Assembly (NCBI GenBank): GCA_963716125.1
Contig: OY970294.1
Coordinates: 1,364,001-1,428,000, forward strand
Direction: 5' to 3'
DNA from: Acidiluteibacter sp963716125
Lineage (GTDB): Bacteria > Bacteroidota > Bacteroidia > Flavobacteriales_E > Vicingaceae
Length of the DNA stretch: 64,000 bases
The notes beneath the pieces are model-generated. The model made no database searches, was not told the origin of the DNA, and saw only the letters and a list, made by a program, of their open reading frames with translations. The translations under genes and the position numbers were made by a program. Below are positions 34,512 to 43,685 of the stretch, piece by piece. Numbering within the stretch: position 1 is the first letter of the stretch; every line of letters starts with the position of its first letter.

Positions 34512-36455
34512 TTAATTTACGTTTTTTATTTTTCCTTCAACGTATTCAACCTCACTAATTATTTTCCCATTTTTTTTAAACTCTTGCCAAATACCTTCTC
34601 TTTTACCACATTTATAAAGACCATTAAATTTTAAATAACCTTTTCTTGAATCATAAATTTTCCATTCACCATTTTTTGTTTCATCAATCATTTTCCCTTC
34701 CTCGATTAAATTTCCACCATCGGTCCACATTTGATAGTTTGAGTTAATTGAGTCTTGCCAAACAAACCTTTCAATTAAATATTCTCCGAGTAAGCTATAA
34801 TACTCCCAAACTCCCGCAGGATTGTCATTTTTATAAAATTTAATCTGATTTGGAATATAATAACAATCATCTGCTGAAAAAGAAGTTGGTAAGCTTATCC
34901 ATTTGCCTTGTTTTCTATTGTATTTATCTAATCTGTTAACTGTATCATTATTAAAAATATTATAAATTCCGCCATCTAAGTTGATAACTTTCTTTCTTAT
35001 AAGGTTTCCTGAATCATCGTAAAAATAACTACTCCCGACTTCAATATCATTAGAATAGTGTATTTTAGCTTTTAAATTTCCATTTAAATGATAGTATTTA
35101 AAAATGCCATCCTTCACTGAGATTTTAATTGTGTCATAATTAATAACACTAAAATTGACTGATTTCTTTAGAATGCCATTATTGAAATAATAATGAGTTT
35201 TTCCAAATTTTAATCCTCTCCACAAAAACTCTTTACTCAGAAAATTATCTCCATAATAATTTTCATAAATTATTATGTATTCTCCAATTGAGTCGTTAAA
35301 TATTGAATTAATTTTAGTCAATTGACTACCATCTTCATCTTGGGCTAAATAATTTGTTCCTTTTATAAAGTTTAATTGCCAACAAGAAAAAAGGTTTAAA
35401 TCATCGTATTGTTCAATAGGTTTTGACTTTTTATAAGTTTTTTCATGACTACTATAAATCAGCCCTTCTTCCCAAAGCTTACCAGATTCATAATAACGCG
35501 AAACTTTACCTGAAATTAATTGATTTTTATATTCAGCACTTGAAAATAATTTTCCATTACTGTAATAAAGATTTAAAATTCCATTTCCCTTCACCAAAGA
35601 GTTTGATTCAATAATAAATCCTGAAGTATCTTTCATTTGAATGAGATTGTATGGCAAATTATTTTTATAATCTAATTCGAATGCTAAAATACCGTTGCTA
35701 TAATATTTTAAAACCTTGCCATCTACTTGATCATTGACATAATCAATTATGATTTTACTTTTATCATATTGATAAAATAAAAATCGACTATTTTTTTTAC
35801 CTCCTGAATATATTCCGTAAATAGAAGTGTCAGAAGGATTGTTATATTTATAGTTTAGGTATTTACCATTTAAAATACCGTTTGAGTATTCTTTCAATTC
35901 TTCAATGTAAATTACATTATTTGTATCATTTTCAAAGTATTCAATTTCTTGACCATTTTTGATACCGTTTTGGTAATTAATTTTTTTCTGAAGTTGACCG
36001 TTTAAATAGTAAAACCTTGAAGTTCCTTCATAAAGATCATTTATAAACTCAATCTTCGAAGTAATTATTGAATCACCCTCCTCATCTATATAATAACTAG
36101 TCCAAAGGCCTTCTTTTTTTCCTTGATTAAACCTTCCAATAAAAAAAATAGATTTATTTAGATATAATTTCCAAATTCCTTCTCGAAGTCCATTTTTTAT
36201 AAATCCCTCCATTTTTACTTCTTCGGTACAATAGCTTTTATTATAGTATAATTTTTTAAAGTAACCATCTAAAATATTTGAATCTAAAGTAAATTGAGTC
36301 CATTCTATTTTATTACTTAAGTTATAAATAGAACCCTCTCTAATGAATATTCCATCAAGTGAATAGTTTTCAACTGATTTCAAATCATAACAACCAAAAT
36401 CTTGTGAAAAACAAATAAGTGGAAATAATAATAGAGTAAATAAAACTTTTTTCAT
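34512..36455 (-). CDS. Large secreted MORN/YwqK-repeat protein
   Basis: 647 residues from the ATG at 36455, with a signal peptide (MKKVLFTLLLFPLICFSQ). The body is built of many ~23-residue MORN/YwqK-type repeats (FYYLNGQLQKKINYQNGIKN, YYSNGKLFSSAEYKNQLISG, YYESGKLWEEG, GKREGIWQEFKKNGKI). These form an extended beta-sheet. Relatives are often called 'YwqK family antitoxin', but nothing here shows antitoxin action and the protein is exported. It lies upstream of the Fic gene on the same strand. Confidence 0.8.
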   Translation of the reverse strand: MKKVLFTLLLFPLICFSQDFGCYDLKSVENYSLDGIFIREGSIYNLSNKIEWTQFTLDSNILDGYFKKLYYNKSYCTEEVKMEGFIKNGLREGIWKLYLNKSIFFIGRFNQGKKEGLWTSYYIDEEGDSIITSKIEFINDLYEGTSRFYYLNGQLQKKINYQNGIKNGQEIEYFENDTNNVIYIEELKEYSNGILNGKYLNYKYNNPSDTSIYGIYSGGKKNSRFLFYQYDKSKIIIDYVNDQVDGKVLKYYSNGILAFELDYKNNLPYNLIQMKDTSGFIIESNSLVKGNGILNLYYSNGKLFSSAEYKNQLISGKVSRYYESGKLWEEGLIYSSHEKTYKKSKPIEQYDDLNLFSCWQLNFIKGTNYLAQDEDGSQLTKINSIFNDSIGEYIIIYENYYGDNFLSKEFLWRGLKFGKTHYYFNNGILKKSVNFSVINYDTIKISVKDGIFKYYHLNGNLKAKIHYSNDIEVGSSYFYDDSGNLIRKKVINLDGGIYNIFNNDTVNRLDKYNRKQGKWISLPTSFSADDCYYIPNQIKFYKNDNPAGVWEYYSLLGEYLIERFVWQDSINSNYQMWTDGGNLIEEGKMIDETKNGEWKIYDSRKGYLKFNGLYKCGKREGIWQEFKKNGKIISEVEYVEGKIKNVN

Positions 36456-36497
36456 ATTTTTTTTTGGAATGCCAACTAACAACTATATTATCAAATT

Positions 36498-36613
36498 TTC
36501 CACAACTATCTACCCATCAAAAATAGATATAAATTTTCACTGCATCCATTAAAATCATTCATATTTAATGGATTATTCAATTTTATGTGTTTCTTAACCG
36601 TTAGTAAAAGATA
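36498..36613 (-). repeat. Promoter-bearing intergenic repeat, copy B
   Basis: Partner of 34356-34474, here 43 bp upstream of the MORN-repeat gene. It carries TATTTTTG on the minus strand (36518-36525) in the same relative place. This copy also has a CCATTAAA...TTTAATGG hairpin that copy A has lost or never had. Confidence 0.8.
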
Positions 36614-36667
36614 ATTGCAATGTTTTTATTGTGTGAAAGTTAAGTTGTAAATATTTAGACAATAATC

Positions 36668-36702
36668 AAAAAAAACACCCATCTCTTTTCAAAAAATGGG
36701 TG
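36668..36702 (-). terminator. Rho-independent terminator of higBA
   Basis: Minus strand: stem CACCCAT...ATGGGTG with an AT-rich loop, followed by eight Ts, just after higA. Confidence 0.8.
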
Positions 36703-36724
36703 CTTAATATATATAGTAATTTTA

Positions 36725-37090
36725 TCAACCAATTTGATAATCTTGAATTAAAATATCAGTTGGTATATGCAAGTGGGTGTTTAATTTTCTTATCATTTCT
36801 AAAGTAAGCTTGCGTTTTTTATTCATTATTTCACTTACTCTGCTTGTAAATCCAATAAATTCAGTCAAGTCCTTTTGTTTCATTCCCAATTGTTCCATGC
36901 GGAATTTAATAGCTTCAATGGGGTCAGGCATATCAATTGGAAAATTATCGTTTTCGTAATTGTCAATTATTATTGCTAAAATTTCCAATTCATCGCCCTC
37001 TTGTGTTCCCTTTTTAGCATCAAAAATAACTTCTAATCGTTTCAATGCATTTTGGTAGTCTTTTTCGTTTCTAATTGGGTTTAATTTCAT
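36725..37090 (-). CDS. higA: HigA-type antitoxin (XRE HTH)
   Basis: 121 residues from the ATG at 37090 (MKLNPIRNEKDYQNALKRLE), a start typical of HigA antitoxins paired with HigB_toxin. A C-terminal HTH follows: PDPIEAIKFRMEQLGMKQKD then IGFTSRVSEIMNKKRKLTLE. It starts 1 bp after the higB stop. It would repress the operon and neutralise HigB. Toxin-first order is normal for hig loci. Confidence 0.9.
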   Translation of the reverse strand: MKLNPIRNEKDYQNALKRLEVIFDAKKGTQEGDELEILAIIIDNYENDNFPIDMPDPIEAIKFRMEQLGMKQKDLTEFIGFTSRVSEIMNKKRKLTLEMIRKLNTHLHIPTDILIQDYQIG

Positions 37091-37091
37091 T

Positions 37092-37385
37092 TTAGATTTC
37101 GTTTGCGTTAATTTTATCATATTCAGCATGAGTTCCAATAAAACGAATCCATGCAAGTTGATACTCAAAGTTAAATTTTACAATAAGTCGGTAATCATTA
37201 CCTTTTATGTTAAAAACAATTCGATTATCCTTTAAGATACTTGCATTTGGATATTCTTTCTTGAGCTCGTTTATTGAAACCCATTCAGATTTCTCCGTTT
37301 CTCTGTACCATGTTTTCAATTGAAGTTCACAATTAGAATGATTTTCCCAAAAATCTCTTATTGTTCCCCTTGAAAATATTTTCAC
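37092..37385 (-). CDS. higB: HigB-type mRNA interferase toxin
   Basis: 97 residues of the HigB_toxin family (RelE fold): FSRGTIRDFWENHSNCELQL, LKTWYRETEKSEWVSINELK, NRIVFNIKGNDYRLIVKFNF and IRFIGTHAEYDKIN. The conserved basic and His residues of the family are present and the frame is unbroken. It is the only toxin of the four toxin-antitoxin loci in this region that looks functional. Confidence 0.9.
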   Translation of the reverse strand: MKIFSRGTIRDFWENHSNCELQLKTWYRETEKSEWVSINELKKEYPNASILKDNRIVFNIKGNDYRLIVKFNFEYQLAWIRFIGTHAEYDKINANEI

Positions 37386-37458
37386 TTCAATTGCTTTTTA
37401 CAAATATACTAAAAGTTATCGTTTTGGTAACTTATTAATATTATTTTATAATTACGAT

Positions 37459-38340
37459 TTATACCTCCGCAGAAGAAACCACCATTTCTCTGTCTACTTT
37501 TTTAACCAATCCTTGCAATACTTTTCCAGGGCCAACTTCTATAAATTCACTTGCTCCATCGGCAATCATCTGTTGCATAATTTGTGTCCACTTTACTGCT
37601 CCAGTCAGTTGGTTCACTAAATTAGTTTTAATCTCCGATGGATTGCTCACACCTTTAGCTACTACATTTTGGTACACAGGACAAATAGGTTGTACTATCT
37701 CTGTTTCTTTTATAGCTTGCTCCAATTCGGCTCTTGCTGGTTCCATTAATGGAGAGTGAAATGCACCACCTACTGGCAATATCAATGCTCTTTTTGCTCC
37801 AGCTTCTTTTAAGGCTTCACACGCTTTTTCTACAGCCGCTACCGAACCTGAAATAACTAATTGTCCGGGGCAGTTGTAATTTGCAGGAACTACAATTCCA
37901 TCTATTTGAGCACAAATACGCTCTACATCTGCATCTTCCATTCCCAAAACTGCTGCCATTGTACTTGCTTCGGCTTCGCATGCCTTTTGCATGGCATTGG
38001 CTCTTGCTGCTACCAATCGTAAACCGTCTTCAAATTTCATGGCATTAGCTGCTACCAAAGCTGAGAATTCACCCAACGAATGTCCTGCCACCATATCTGG
38101 CTTAAATTTATCGCCCAATACTTTGGCTAAAATCACTGAATGTAAAAATATAGCTGGTTGGGTTACATTGGTTTGTTTCAATTGTTCATCTGTACCCTCA
38201 AACATAATATCGGTGATTTTAAATCCTAATATATCATTTGCTTGATGAAACAATTCCTTTGCTTCTACTGATTGATCGTAAAGATCTTTTCCCATTCCTA
38301 TAAACTGTGCCCCTTGACCTGGGAATACATATGCTTTCAT
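37459..38340 (-). CDS. fabD: Malonyl-CoA:ACP transacylase
   Basis: 293 residues, usual FabD length. The acyl-enzyme motif GHSLGEFSALV holds the nucleophilic Ser; YVFPGQGAQFIGMGKDLY is the oxyanion-loop start, and LPVGGAFHSPLM carries the catalytic His. It transfers malonyl groups to acyl carrier protein in fatty-acid synthesis. It marks the return to core genes after the accessory region. Confidence 0.96.
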   Translation of the reverse strand: MKAYVFPGQGAQFIGMGKDLYDQSVEAKELFHQANDILGFKITDIMFEGTDEQLKQTNVTQPAIFLHSVILAKVLGDKFKPDMVAGHSLGEFSALVAANAMKFEDGLRLVAARANAMQKACEAEASTMAAVLGMEDADVERICAQIDGIVVPANYNCPGQLVISGSVAAVEKACEALKEAGAKRALILPVGGAFHSPLMEPARAELEQAIKETEIVQPICPVYQNVVAKGVSNPSEIKTNLVNQLTGAVKWTQIMQQMIADGASEFIEVGPGKVLQGLVKKVDREMVVSSAEV

Positions 38341-38486
38341 ATTGTTTGTTTTATATTAAGACTGCAAAGTAAAAAAGAATAGGCGATTTTGAAACTAAAA
38401 TGGAATTATTTTTTTGGAAGGGAATTTGTCTCCTCTTCAACACGAAGCTTCGTGCCGAAGCCATAGGCAGTTTTGAAAATAGTCAT

Positions 38487-38524
38487 AAAAAAAGCGAAAC
38501 TCCATTAAGGAATTTCGCTTTTGA
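38487..38524. terminator. Hairpin terminator after the BI-1 family gene
   Basis: AAAGCGAAA-CTCC-ATTA-AGGAA-TTTCGCTTT with an A-run before and T-run after, so it may act in both directions. A perfect 14-bp palindrome CACGAAGCTTCGTG lies just upstream at 38441-38454. Confidence 0.75.
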
Positions 38525-38540
38525 ATAAATTAAAAATTAT

Positions 38541-39279
38541 TTATTTTCTATCGCCCATAAATCTCAAAAGAAATAAAAACAAGTTGATGAAATCTAAGTA
38601 AAGTGTTAAAGCTCCCATTATAGCTAGTTTGCTATGTGATGACTGACCGTCATATTCCATTCCAGCACCAATTCTTTTTAGTTTCTGAACATCATAAGCA
38701 GTTAAACCTGTAAAGATTAAAACACCTAAAATGCTGATGATAAAATCCATTGTTTCGCTACCTAAAAATATATTGACCACCATAGCAATGATGATTCCTA
38801 TTAAAGCCATTCTTAAAATACCACCAAATTTGGTTAAATCTGTATTAGTCGTATATCCCAAGACTGCCATTACTCCAAAAGTTCCTGGCCGTAATTCCGA
38901 ATGTACTTGTGATAGATGCACCAGTATAAAATAAGAAAACAAAACTTAAACTCATACCCATCAGTATGGAAAATGCTATAAATAAAGCCAATAAGGCAAA
39001 GGAAGATAGTTTATTGAATGTAAACGACATCATTAGTACCATAATTAATGGTGCAAACATCACTGCATAACCTAACATTGTCATGCTGTTCGTTTCAACA
39101 TTTCTTAAGTAACTTAAGAGTTCCAAATTATTTCCAAATGCATAGGCAATAACTCCTGTAATGGCTAATGCTCCTGACATATATGAAAATACATTGGCTA
39201 AAAAACTTTTGGCTAGAGTTGCTGCACCAGTCGGTGCATTTTCAATCTGTTGGCCAGTATAATTTCTAAAATCTTTCAT
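38541..39279 (-). pseudogene. Bax inhibitor-1/YccA family membrane protein, single-base frameshift
   Basis: Two frames together make one ~245-residue BI-1 protein: 38845-39279 (residues to STFGITA) and 38541-38942 (from GTFGVMAVLGYTTNTDL). The junction is at 38887-38888: the minus strand has ACGGCCAGGAACT, where ACG GCA GGA ACT (one C fewer) would continue ITAGTFGVMA. All seven helices and the C-terminal charged end are otherwise present. The lesion is one extra base in a GG/CC pair, so a sequencing error is as likely as a real mutation. Confidence 0.88.
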
Positions 39280-39355
39280 TCTTCTATTTGTAATAAATTT
39301 TGCACTAAATTAAGCAATATCTTGCTATTTATATTTTGCCAAATTTAGCTTAACA

Positions 39356-39754
39356 TCATTTAACTAATGCAACTTAGAAGAAATTTTTTCTCATCAGTAC
39401 GTTATATTTTTTTGAGTAGTATTATATTATTTAAATTGTGGTATTTATTTTATTTTTTTCCTTTTTTCTTGATAAAAAAGAAAGAAAAAATCAAGCCTTT
39501 GAATAAAATTGAATTTAAATACTTCGCAAAACATAAGTTCGGCTGAATGATCTCTTCATTCTTCAGAGCTTTCCAGTCTCCCTAATATTTTGCGTTGTCT
39601 TTCAACTCATTTTCTTCAAGGGCAATCCTTTCAAATTGTAAATCTAAAATCAATGATTTTATTTTTTTCAAGAATTAATATTAAAATAAATATTTGTTAA
39701 GATTGTTTTTGGGAATATTACATTTCATTTAACTAATGCAACTTAGAAGAAATT
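39356..39754. repeat. Region bounded by a 30-bp direct repeat of the folE 3' end
   Basis: The 30 bp at 39725-39754, covering the last codons of folE and its stop, recur exactly at 39356-39385. The ~340 bp between have no supported gene. They include CTTGATAAAAAAGAAAG followed by AAAAATCAAG, a pattern I recall from dispersed intergenic repeats in Bacteroidota. The layout suggests an insertion or a duplication at the folE end. Confidence 0.65.
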
Positions 39755-40353
39755 AATTGTATAAATTCCTTACGCGTACTGTCTTTTTCAAAAGAACCAG
39801 TAAATGAAGAAGTAGTGGTGACAGAATTTTGTTTTTGAATTCCTCTCATCTGCATGCACAAATGTTTGGCTTCAATTACTACTGCAACTCCCAGAGGATT
39901 AAGCGTATCTTGAATACAATTTTTAATTTGATCGGTCAAGCGCTCTTGAACTTGTAATCTTCTGCTAAACGCATCTGCTACTCTTGGTATTTTGCTCAAT
40001 CCTACTATCCATCCATTTGGAATATAAGCAATATGAGCCTTCCCGAAAAAAGGCAACATATGGTGCTCGCACATGGAGTAAATTTCAATATCTTTCACTA
40101 TCACCATATGGTTATGGTCTTCTTTAAACATGGCCGATTTCAAAATTTTGGCAGGATCAATATCATAACCATGAGTTAAATAAGTCATTGCCTTAGCAAC
40201 TCTTTCAGGAGTTTTTAATAACCCTTCTCTATTAACATCTTCACCTAATTCTGTGATTATTTTTGAATAGTGCTCTGATAGATTGTTAACTTTCTCATCG
40301 TTATATTGATCTATTCTTTCGTAACCTTCTGTTTCTTCTTGATTTCCGTTCAT
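39733..40353 (-). CDS. folE: GTP cyclohydrolase I
   Basis: 206 residues. The zinc/catalytic stretch YSMCEHHMLPFFGKAHIAYI and GLSKIPRVADAFSRRLQVQE are both complete, as are KHLCMQMRGIQKQNSVTTT and the C-terminal RKEFIQLI. It converts GTP to dihydroneopterin triphosphate for folate, and for queuosine with QueD. Downstream of queD by 85 bp on the same strand. Confidence 0.96.
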   Translation of the reverse strand: MNGNQEETEGYERIDQYNDEKVNNLSEHYSKIITELGEDVNREGLLKTPERVAKAMTYLTHGYDIDPAKILKSAMFKEDHNHMVIVKDIEIYSMCEHHMLPFFGKAHIAYIPNGWIVGLSKIPRVADAFSRRLQVQERLTDQIKNCIQDTLNPLGVAVVIEAKHLCMQMRGIQKQNSVTTTSSFTGSFEKDSTRKEFIQLISSKLH

Positions 40354-40438
40354 CTATTTGTAATTATTCTTATTTTTTATCTAACCGAATTACTTGTGCT
40401 TCGTGTTTATTCTTCCCGCAACTAATTGAAAGAAGATT

Positions 40439-40876
40439 TTACTTACCGAAGTACTTATGATGGGCGTAGCCGAAGTACTCTGCAAAATTATTTTCTGTTT
40501 CTTCTATTCTTACACTATATAATTTGCCTCCAATTTCATTGATGGGCGCTTCTAGTCTTTCCCAAAATTTGATCGCAATATTTTCAGTAGAAGTCATGGT
40601 ATTTTTAAAAAAATCGACATCTAAGTTTAAATTTTTATGATCTACATATCGAATCACTTTTTCCTTAATCACTTTTCCTAATTCAGATAAATCTACAACA
40701 AAACCTGTTTCCTGATCCACTTCTCCTTCCACAGTTACAAATAGAATATAATTGTGACCATGCCAATTTGGGTTGGAACATTTTCCAAAAATCTCATAAT
40801 TTTTTTCTTCTGACCATTCTTCTTTAAACAACCTATGGGCTGCACTAAATCTTTCTCTACGAGTGATTCTAATCAT
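40439..40876 (-). CDS. queD: 6-carboxytetrahydropterin synthase
   Basis: 145 residues with the PTPS/QueD zinc site: FSAAHRL (first His) and HGHNYIL (two His). The catalytic Cys is in FGKCSNPNWHGH, and ENIAIKFWERL is the substrate-Glu region. It uses the product of FolE, encoded next, to start queuosine synthesis; a sepiapterin or biopterin role is the alternative. Confidence 0.92.
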   Translation of the reverse strand: MIRITRRERFSAAHRLFKEEWSEEKNYEIFGKCSNPNWHGHNYILFVTVEGEVDQETGFVVDLSELGKVIKEKVIRYVDHKNLNLDVDFFKNTMTSTENIAIKFWERLEAPINEIGGKLYSVRIEETENNFAEYFGYAHHKYFGK

Positions 40877-40898
40877 TTCTTCATTTAATATTAATTTG

Positions 40899-40906
40899 CA
40901 AATATA
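40899..40906 (-). promoter_or_regulatory. Candidate -7 element of queD-folE
   Basis: Minus-strand TATATTTG, an exact TAnnTTTG box, 22 bp before the queD ATG. Confidence 0.45.
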
Positions 40907-40977
40907 CTACACAACGTACAATTGAACTGAATTAAATTAACATATTCTTGTGAATACGATACCATTAAAGTTGGCGT

Positions 40978-40985
40978 TAATTTTG
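40978..40985 (+). promoter_or_regulatory. Candidate -7 element of the MORN-repeat/mnmA operon
   Basis: TAATTTTG, exact TAnnTTTG, 38 bp before the ATG at 41024. Confidence 0.4.
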
Positions 40986-41023
40986 TTTATTGCTCATTCA
41001 TTATGCTTAAATTTGCAAAATAT

Positions 41024-41806
41024 ATGAAACAACTAATTATAGCTTTTGTTTTCCTATTCACAGGATTTTTTTCAGTTTCTGCTCAAGGCAATACGAGTGA
41101 TAACAAAACCAACGCTCAAGGAAAAAAAGAGGGCTTATGGAAAGGTTTTTATGAAGATGGAAAATTACGTTATATGGGTCATTTTAAAAATGATGTTCCT
41201 GTAGATACTTTTTTACATTTCTTCTCAGACGGAAATTTAAAAACATTACTCATTTATAGAAATAGTAAAGTGGCTTATGCCAAGCATTATTACTCTACCA
41301 ATGAATTGATGGCTGAAGGTAAATACATTAATCAGAAAAAGGATAGTATTTGGCAAACCTACGGTGCAAAAGGAAGATTGGTTACCAAAGGAGCTTATAC
41401 GAATGGTGCAAAAAAAGGTCTGTGGGAAACCTATTATGATAAAGGAAACGTTGCCGAAAAGATTTATTATGATAATGATATAGAAATAGGTGACCTAAAA
41501 ACTTATTATGAAAATGGACAAGTTTTGGAAGAAACGCAATACAAAAATGGCTTTTTAGAAGGATTAACCACTTTTTATGATGAAAACGGCAATAAATTGC
41601 TCAAAGGAATCTATAAAAAGGGAGTTCGTGATGGTTTTTGGATTTATTATAATTCAGATGGAACGGTAGATAAAAAAGTGGAATATATCAATGGGAAAGT
41701 AAAAGGTAAAAATCCTAATACCATTGAAATTCCTGAAGAATTAAAAAACAATAGAAAAGATTACTTAGAGTTTGATGACTTGAGAGGTAAAATAAAGTAC
41801 AATTAG
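41024..41806 (+). CDS. Secreted MORN/YwqK-repeat protein
   Basis: 260 residues from the ATG at 41024; an ATG at 41003 would add seven residues before the signal peptide MKQLIIAFVFLFTGFFSVSA. Repeats of the YwqK type run through the protein (GLWKGFYEDGKLRYMGHFKN, YYENGQVLEETQYKNGFLEG, FWIYYNSDGTVDKKVEYING). Same architecture as the larger protein at 34.5-36.5 kb but shorter. It is followed 2 bp later by mnmA, so the two are co-transcribed. Confidence 0.82.
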   Translation: MKQLIIAFVFLFTGFFSVSAQGNTSDNKTNAQGKKEGLWKGFYEDGKLRYMGHFKNDVPVDTFLHFFSDGNLKTLLIYRNSKVAYAKHYYSTNELMAEGKYINQKKDSIWQTYGAKGRLVTKGAYTNGAKKGLWETYYDKGNVAEKIYYDNDIEIGDLKTYYENGQVLEETQYKNGFLEGLTTFYDENGNKLLKGIYKKGVRDGFWIYYNSDGTVDKKVEYINGKVKGKNPNTIEIPEELKNNRKDYLEFDDLRGKIKYN

Positions 41807-41808
41807 AA

Positions 41809-42900
41809 ATGAGTAAGAAAGGAAAAGTGTTGGTAGCAATGAGTGGTGGAATAGATAGTTCTGTCACGGCTTTGCTATTGTACGAAGAAGGGTATGAAGT
41901 GATTGGTGTAACCATGAAAACTTGGGATTATGCTAGCTCAGGTGGAAGTACCAAAACCACTGGTTGCTGTAGTTTGGATGATATCAACGATGCAAGAATA
42001 TTGGCAGTGGAATATGGTTTTCACCATATGATTATTGATATTAGAGCAGAATTTGGTGATTACATCATCGATAATTTTGTGGGAGAATATATGGCAGGTA
42101 GAACTCCCAACCCTTGTGTATTGTGTAATACACATATAAAGTGGGACGCTTTGTTGCGTCGTGCTGACCAGTTGGGTTGTGAATTTATTGCTACAGGTCA
42201 TTATGCGAATGTGCGTCAAGAAAATGGCAGATATGTAGTTTCAAAAGGATTGGACGAAAGCAAAGATCAATCTTATGTTTTGTGGGGATTAAAGCAAAAA
42301 GCATTGGCGAGAACTATATTTCCATTAGGAAAATATACCAAAAAGGAAATTCGTAAAATGGCTCTGGATAGAGGTCATGAAGAATTGGCAAAGAAATCTG
42401 AAAGCTATGAAATTTGCTTTGTCCCAGATAATGATTATCGAGGTTTTATTAAAAGAAAGGTCGATGGATTAGAAGAAAAAGTAAAAGGTGGTGATTTTAT
42501 TGATTTGAATGGCAATATTTTAGGTCAACATGAAGGATATCCGTTTTATACAATTGGTCAAAGAAAAGGATTGGGAATAGCAGTTGGTGATCCATTGTAT
42601 GTTTTAAGAATCAATGCATCAGATAATACAGTTGTGTTAGGTAACAAAGAAGACTTGAACCGTAAAACAATGAAAGTGAAAAATCCTAACATGGTGAAAT
42701 ACGATAAATTACCTGAGGATGCTGATATTTTAACTAAAATAAGATATAAAGACAGTGGAGCAATGGCTCAAATTAAATATTTAGAGCCAAATGAATTAGT
42801 AGTGGACTTTTTTGCTGATGTGCAAGGAATTGCCCCAGGTCAATCTGCTGTTTTTTATGAAGGTAACGATTTGCTAGGTGGCGGTTTTATATCCGCCTGA
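41809..42900 (+). CDS. mnmA: tRNA-specific 2-thiouridylase MnmA
   Basis: 363 residues. The PP-loop ATP motif is MSGGIDSSV (residues 11-19). NPCVLCN carries the first catalytic Cys, ESYEICFVPDNDYRGFI the second, and FYTIGQRKGLGIA and VLWGL are conserved. It thiolates U34 of Lys, Glu and Gln tRNAs. The family's usual sequence near residue 45 is present as KTTGCCSLDD. Full length. Confidence 0.96.
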   Translation: MSKKGKVLVAMSGGIDSSVTALLLYEEGYEVIGVTMKTWDYASSGGSTKTTGCCSLDDINDARILAVEYGFHHMIIDIRAEFGDYIIDNFVGEYMAGRTPNPCVLCNTHIKWDALLRRADQLGCEFIATGHYANVRQENGRYVVSKGLDESKDQSYVLWGLKQKALARTIFPLGKYTKKEIRKMALDRGHEELAKKSESYEICFVPDNDYRGFIKRKVDGLEEKVKGGDFIDLNGNILGQHEGYPFYTIGQRKGLGIAVGDPLYVLRINASDNTVVLGNKEDLNRKTMKVKNPNMVKYDKLPEDADILTKIRYKDSGAMAQIKYLEPNELVVDFFADVQGIAPGQSAVFYEGNDLLGGGFISA

Positions 42901-42930
42901 GGCGAGCCACGAGGCCAAAAATAGAGATAT

Positions 42931-43608
42931 ATGAAGCTTAAATTAGTACTCATTTTTGTAATTATTGCAACTTTTCTTTCCTCGTGTTCTAAAGATGAGG
43001 AAGAGGTAGCATTAGATTATGGTTACGATTATGCTCCTTTGGTAATTGGAAATTATTCTATTTTTCAAATTGATTCTATTTATTATGATGATTTTGCCAA
43101 TAGAATAGATACTTTTCACTATCAAATTAAAGAGGTAATTGATTCGGCTATTGTACTTTTTGACGATCAAAATGCTTTTAGGTTAGAACGTTTTATTCGA
43201 AACAATTCCAATGAAAATTGGAAAATTAAAGATGTATGGACAGTTTATAGAACCAAAAATCAATATGTTAGAATAGAAGAGAATCAATCAATCATTAGAT
43301 TAATATTTCCTGTTCAGGCAAATCAGCGATGGGATGCCAACAGTAAAAATACTTTAGCAGCCTCAGAAACGGAAATCACTAAAATTGATGTTGCATCATT
43401 AAATATTTTTTTAAATTTCAATGAAACTGCCACAGTTGTTGAGTTAAATAATAAAAATCTAATTGAGCGACAATACATTGGCGAAAAGTATGCGAAAGGT
43501 TTTGGTCTGATAGAAAGACGATTAACCGATTTGAGAACTCAAGTTAACGGTACAATTGTGAGTGGTCTTGATAGCAGACAATATTTAATAGAATCAGGTG
43601 TAGAATAA
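42931..43608 (+). CDS. Lipoprotein of unknown function
   Basis: 225 residues with a lipobox (ATFLSSCSKDEEE; Cys about residue 19). The mature part is mostly beta strand with repeated aromatic residues (YAPLVIGNYSIFQIDSIYYD, VWTVYRTKNQYVRIEENQSI). Similar small lipoproteins of unknown role are common in Bacteroidota. It follows mnmA by 30 bp and may share its transcript. Confidence 0.7.
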   Translation: MKLKLVLIFVIIATFLSSCSKDEEEVALDYGYDYAPLVIGNYSIFQIDSIYYDDFANRIDTFHYQIKEVIDSAIVLFDDQNAFRLERFIRNNSNENWKIKDVWTVYRTKNQYVRIEENQSIIRLIFPVQANQRWDANSKNTLAASETEITKIDVASLNIFLNFNETATVVELNNKNLIERQYIGEKYAKGFGLIERRLTDLRTQVNGTIVSGLDSRQYLIESGVE

Positions 43609-43685
43609 TTGCTCAATATTTTGTTTATCCTAATAGATGGGCTTAAATTAGCCCGCAATTACAAATTAACTTAATCAAAACACTA

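Noticed and set aside
34512..36455. YwqK 'antitoxin' partner of Fic
   Set aside because: The protein has a signal peptide and only MORN-like repeats; a periplasmic or surface location argues against neutralising a cytoplasmic Fic enzyme.
42870..42925. GC-rich CCGCCTGAGGCG palindrome at the mnmA stop as a REP element
   Set aside because: Seen only once in this window and too short to call; it may be a weak terminator.
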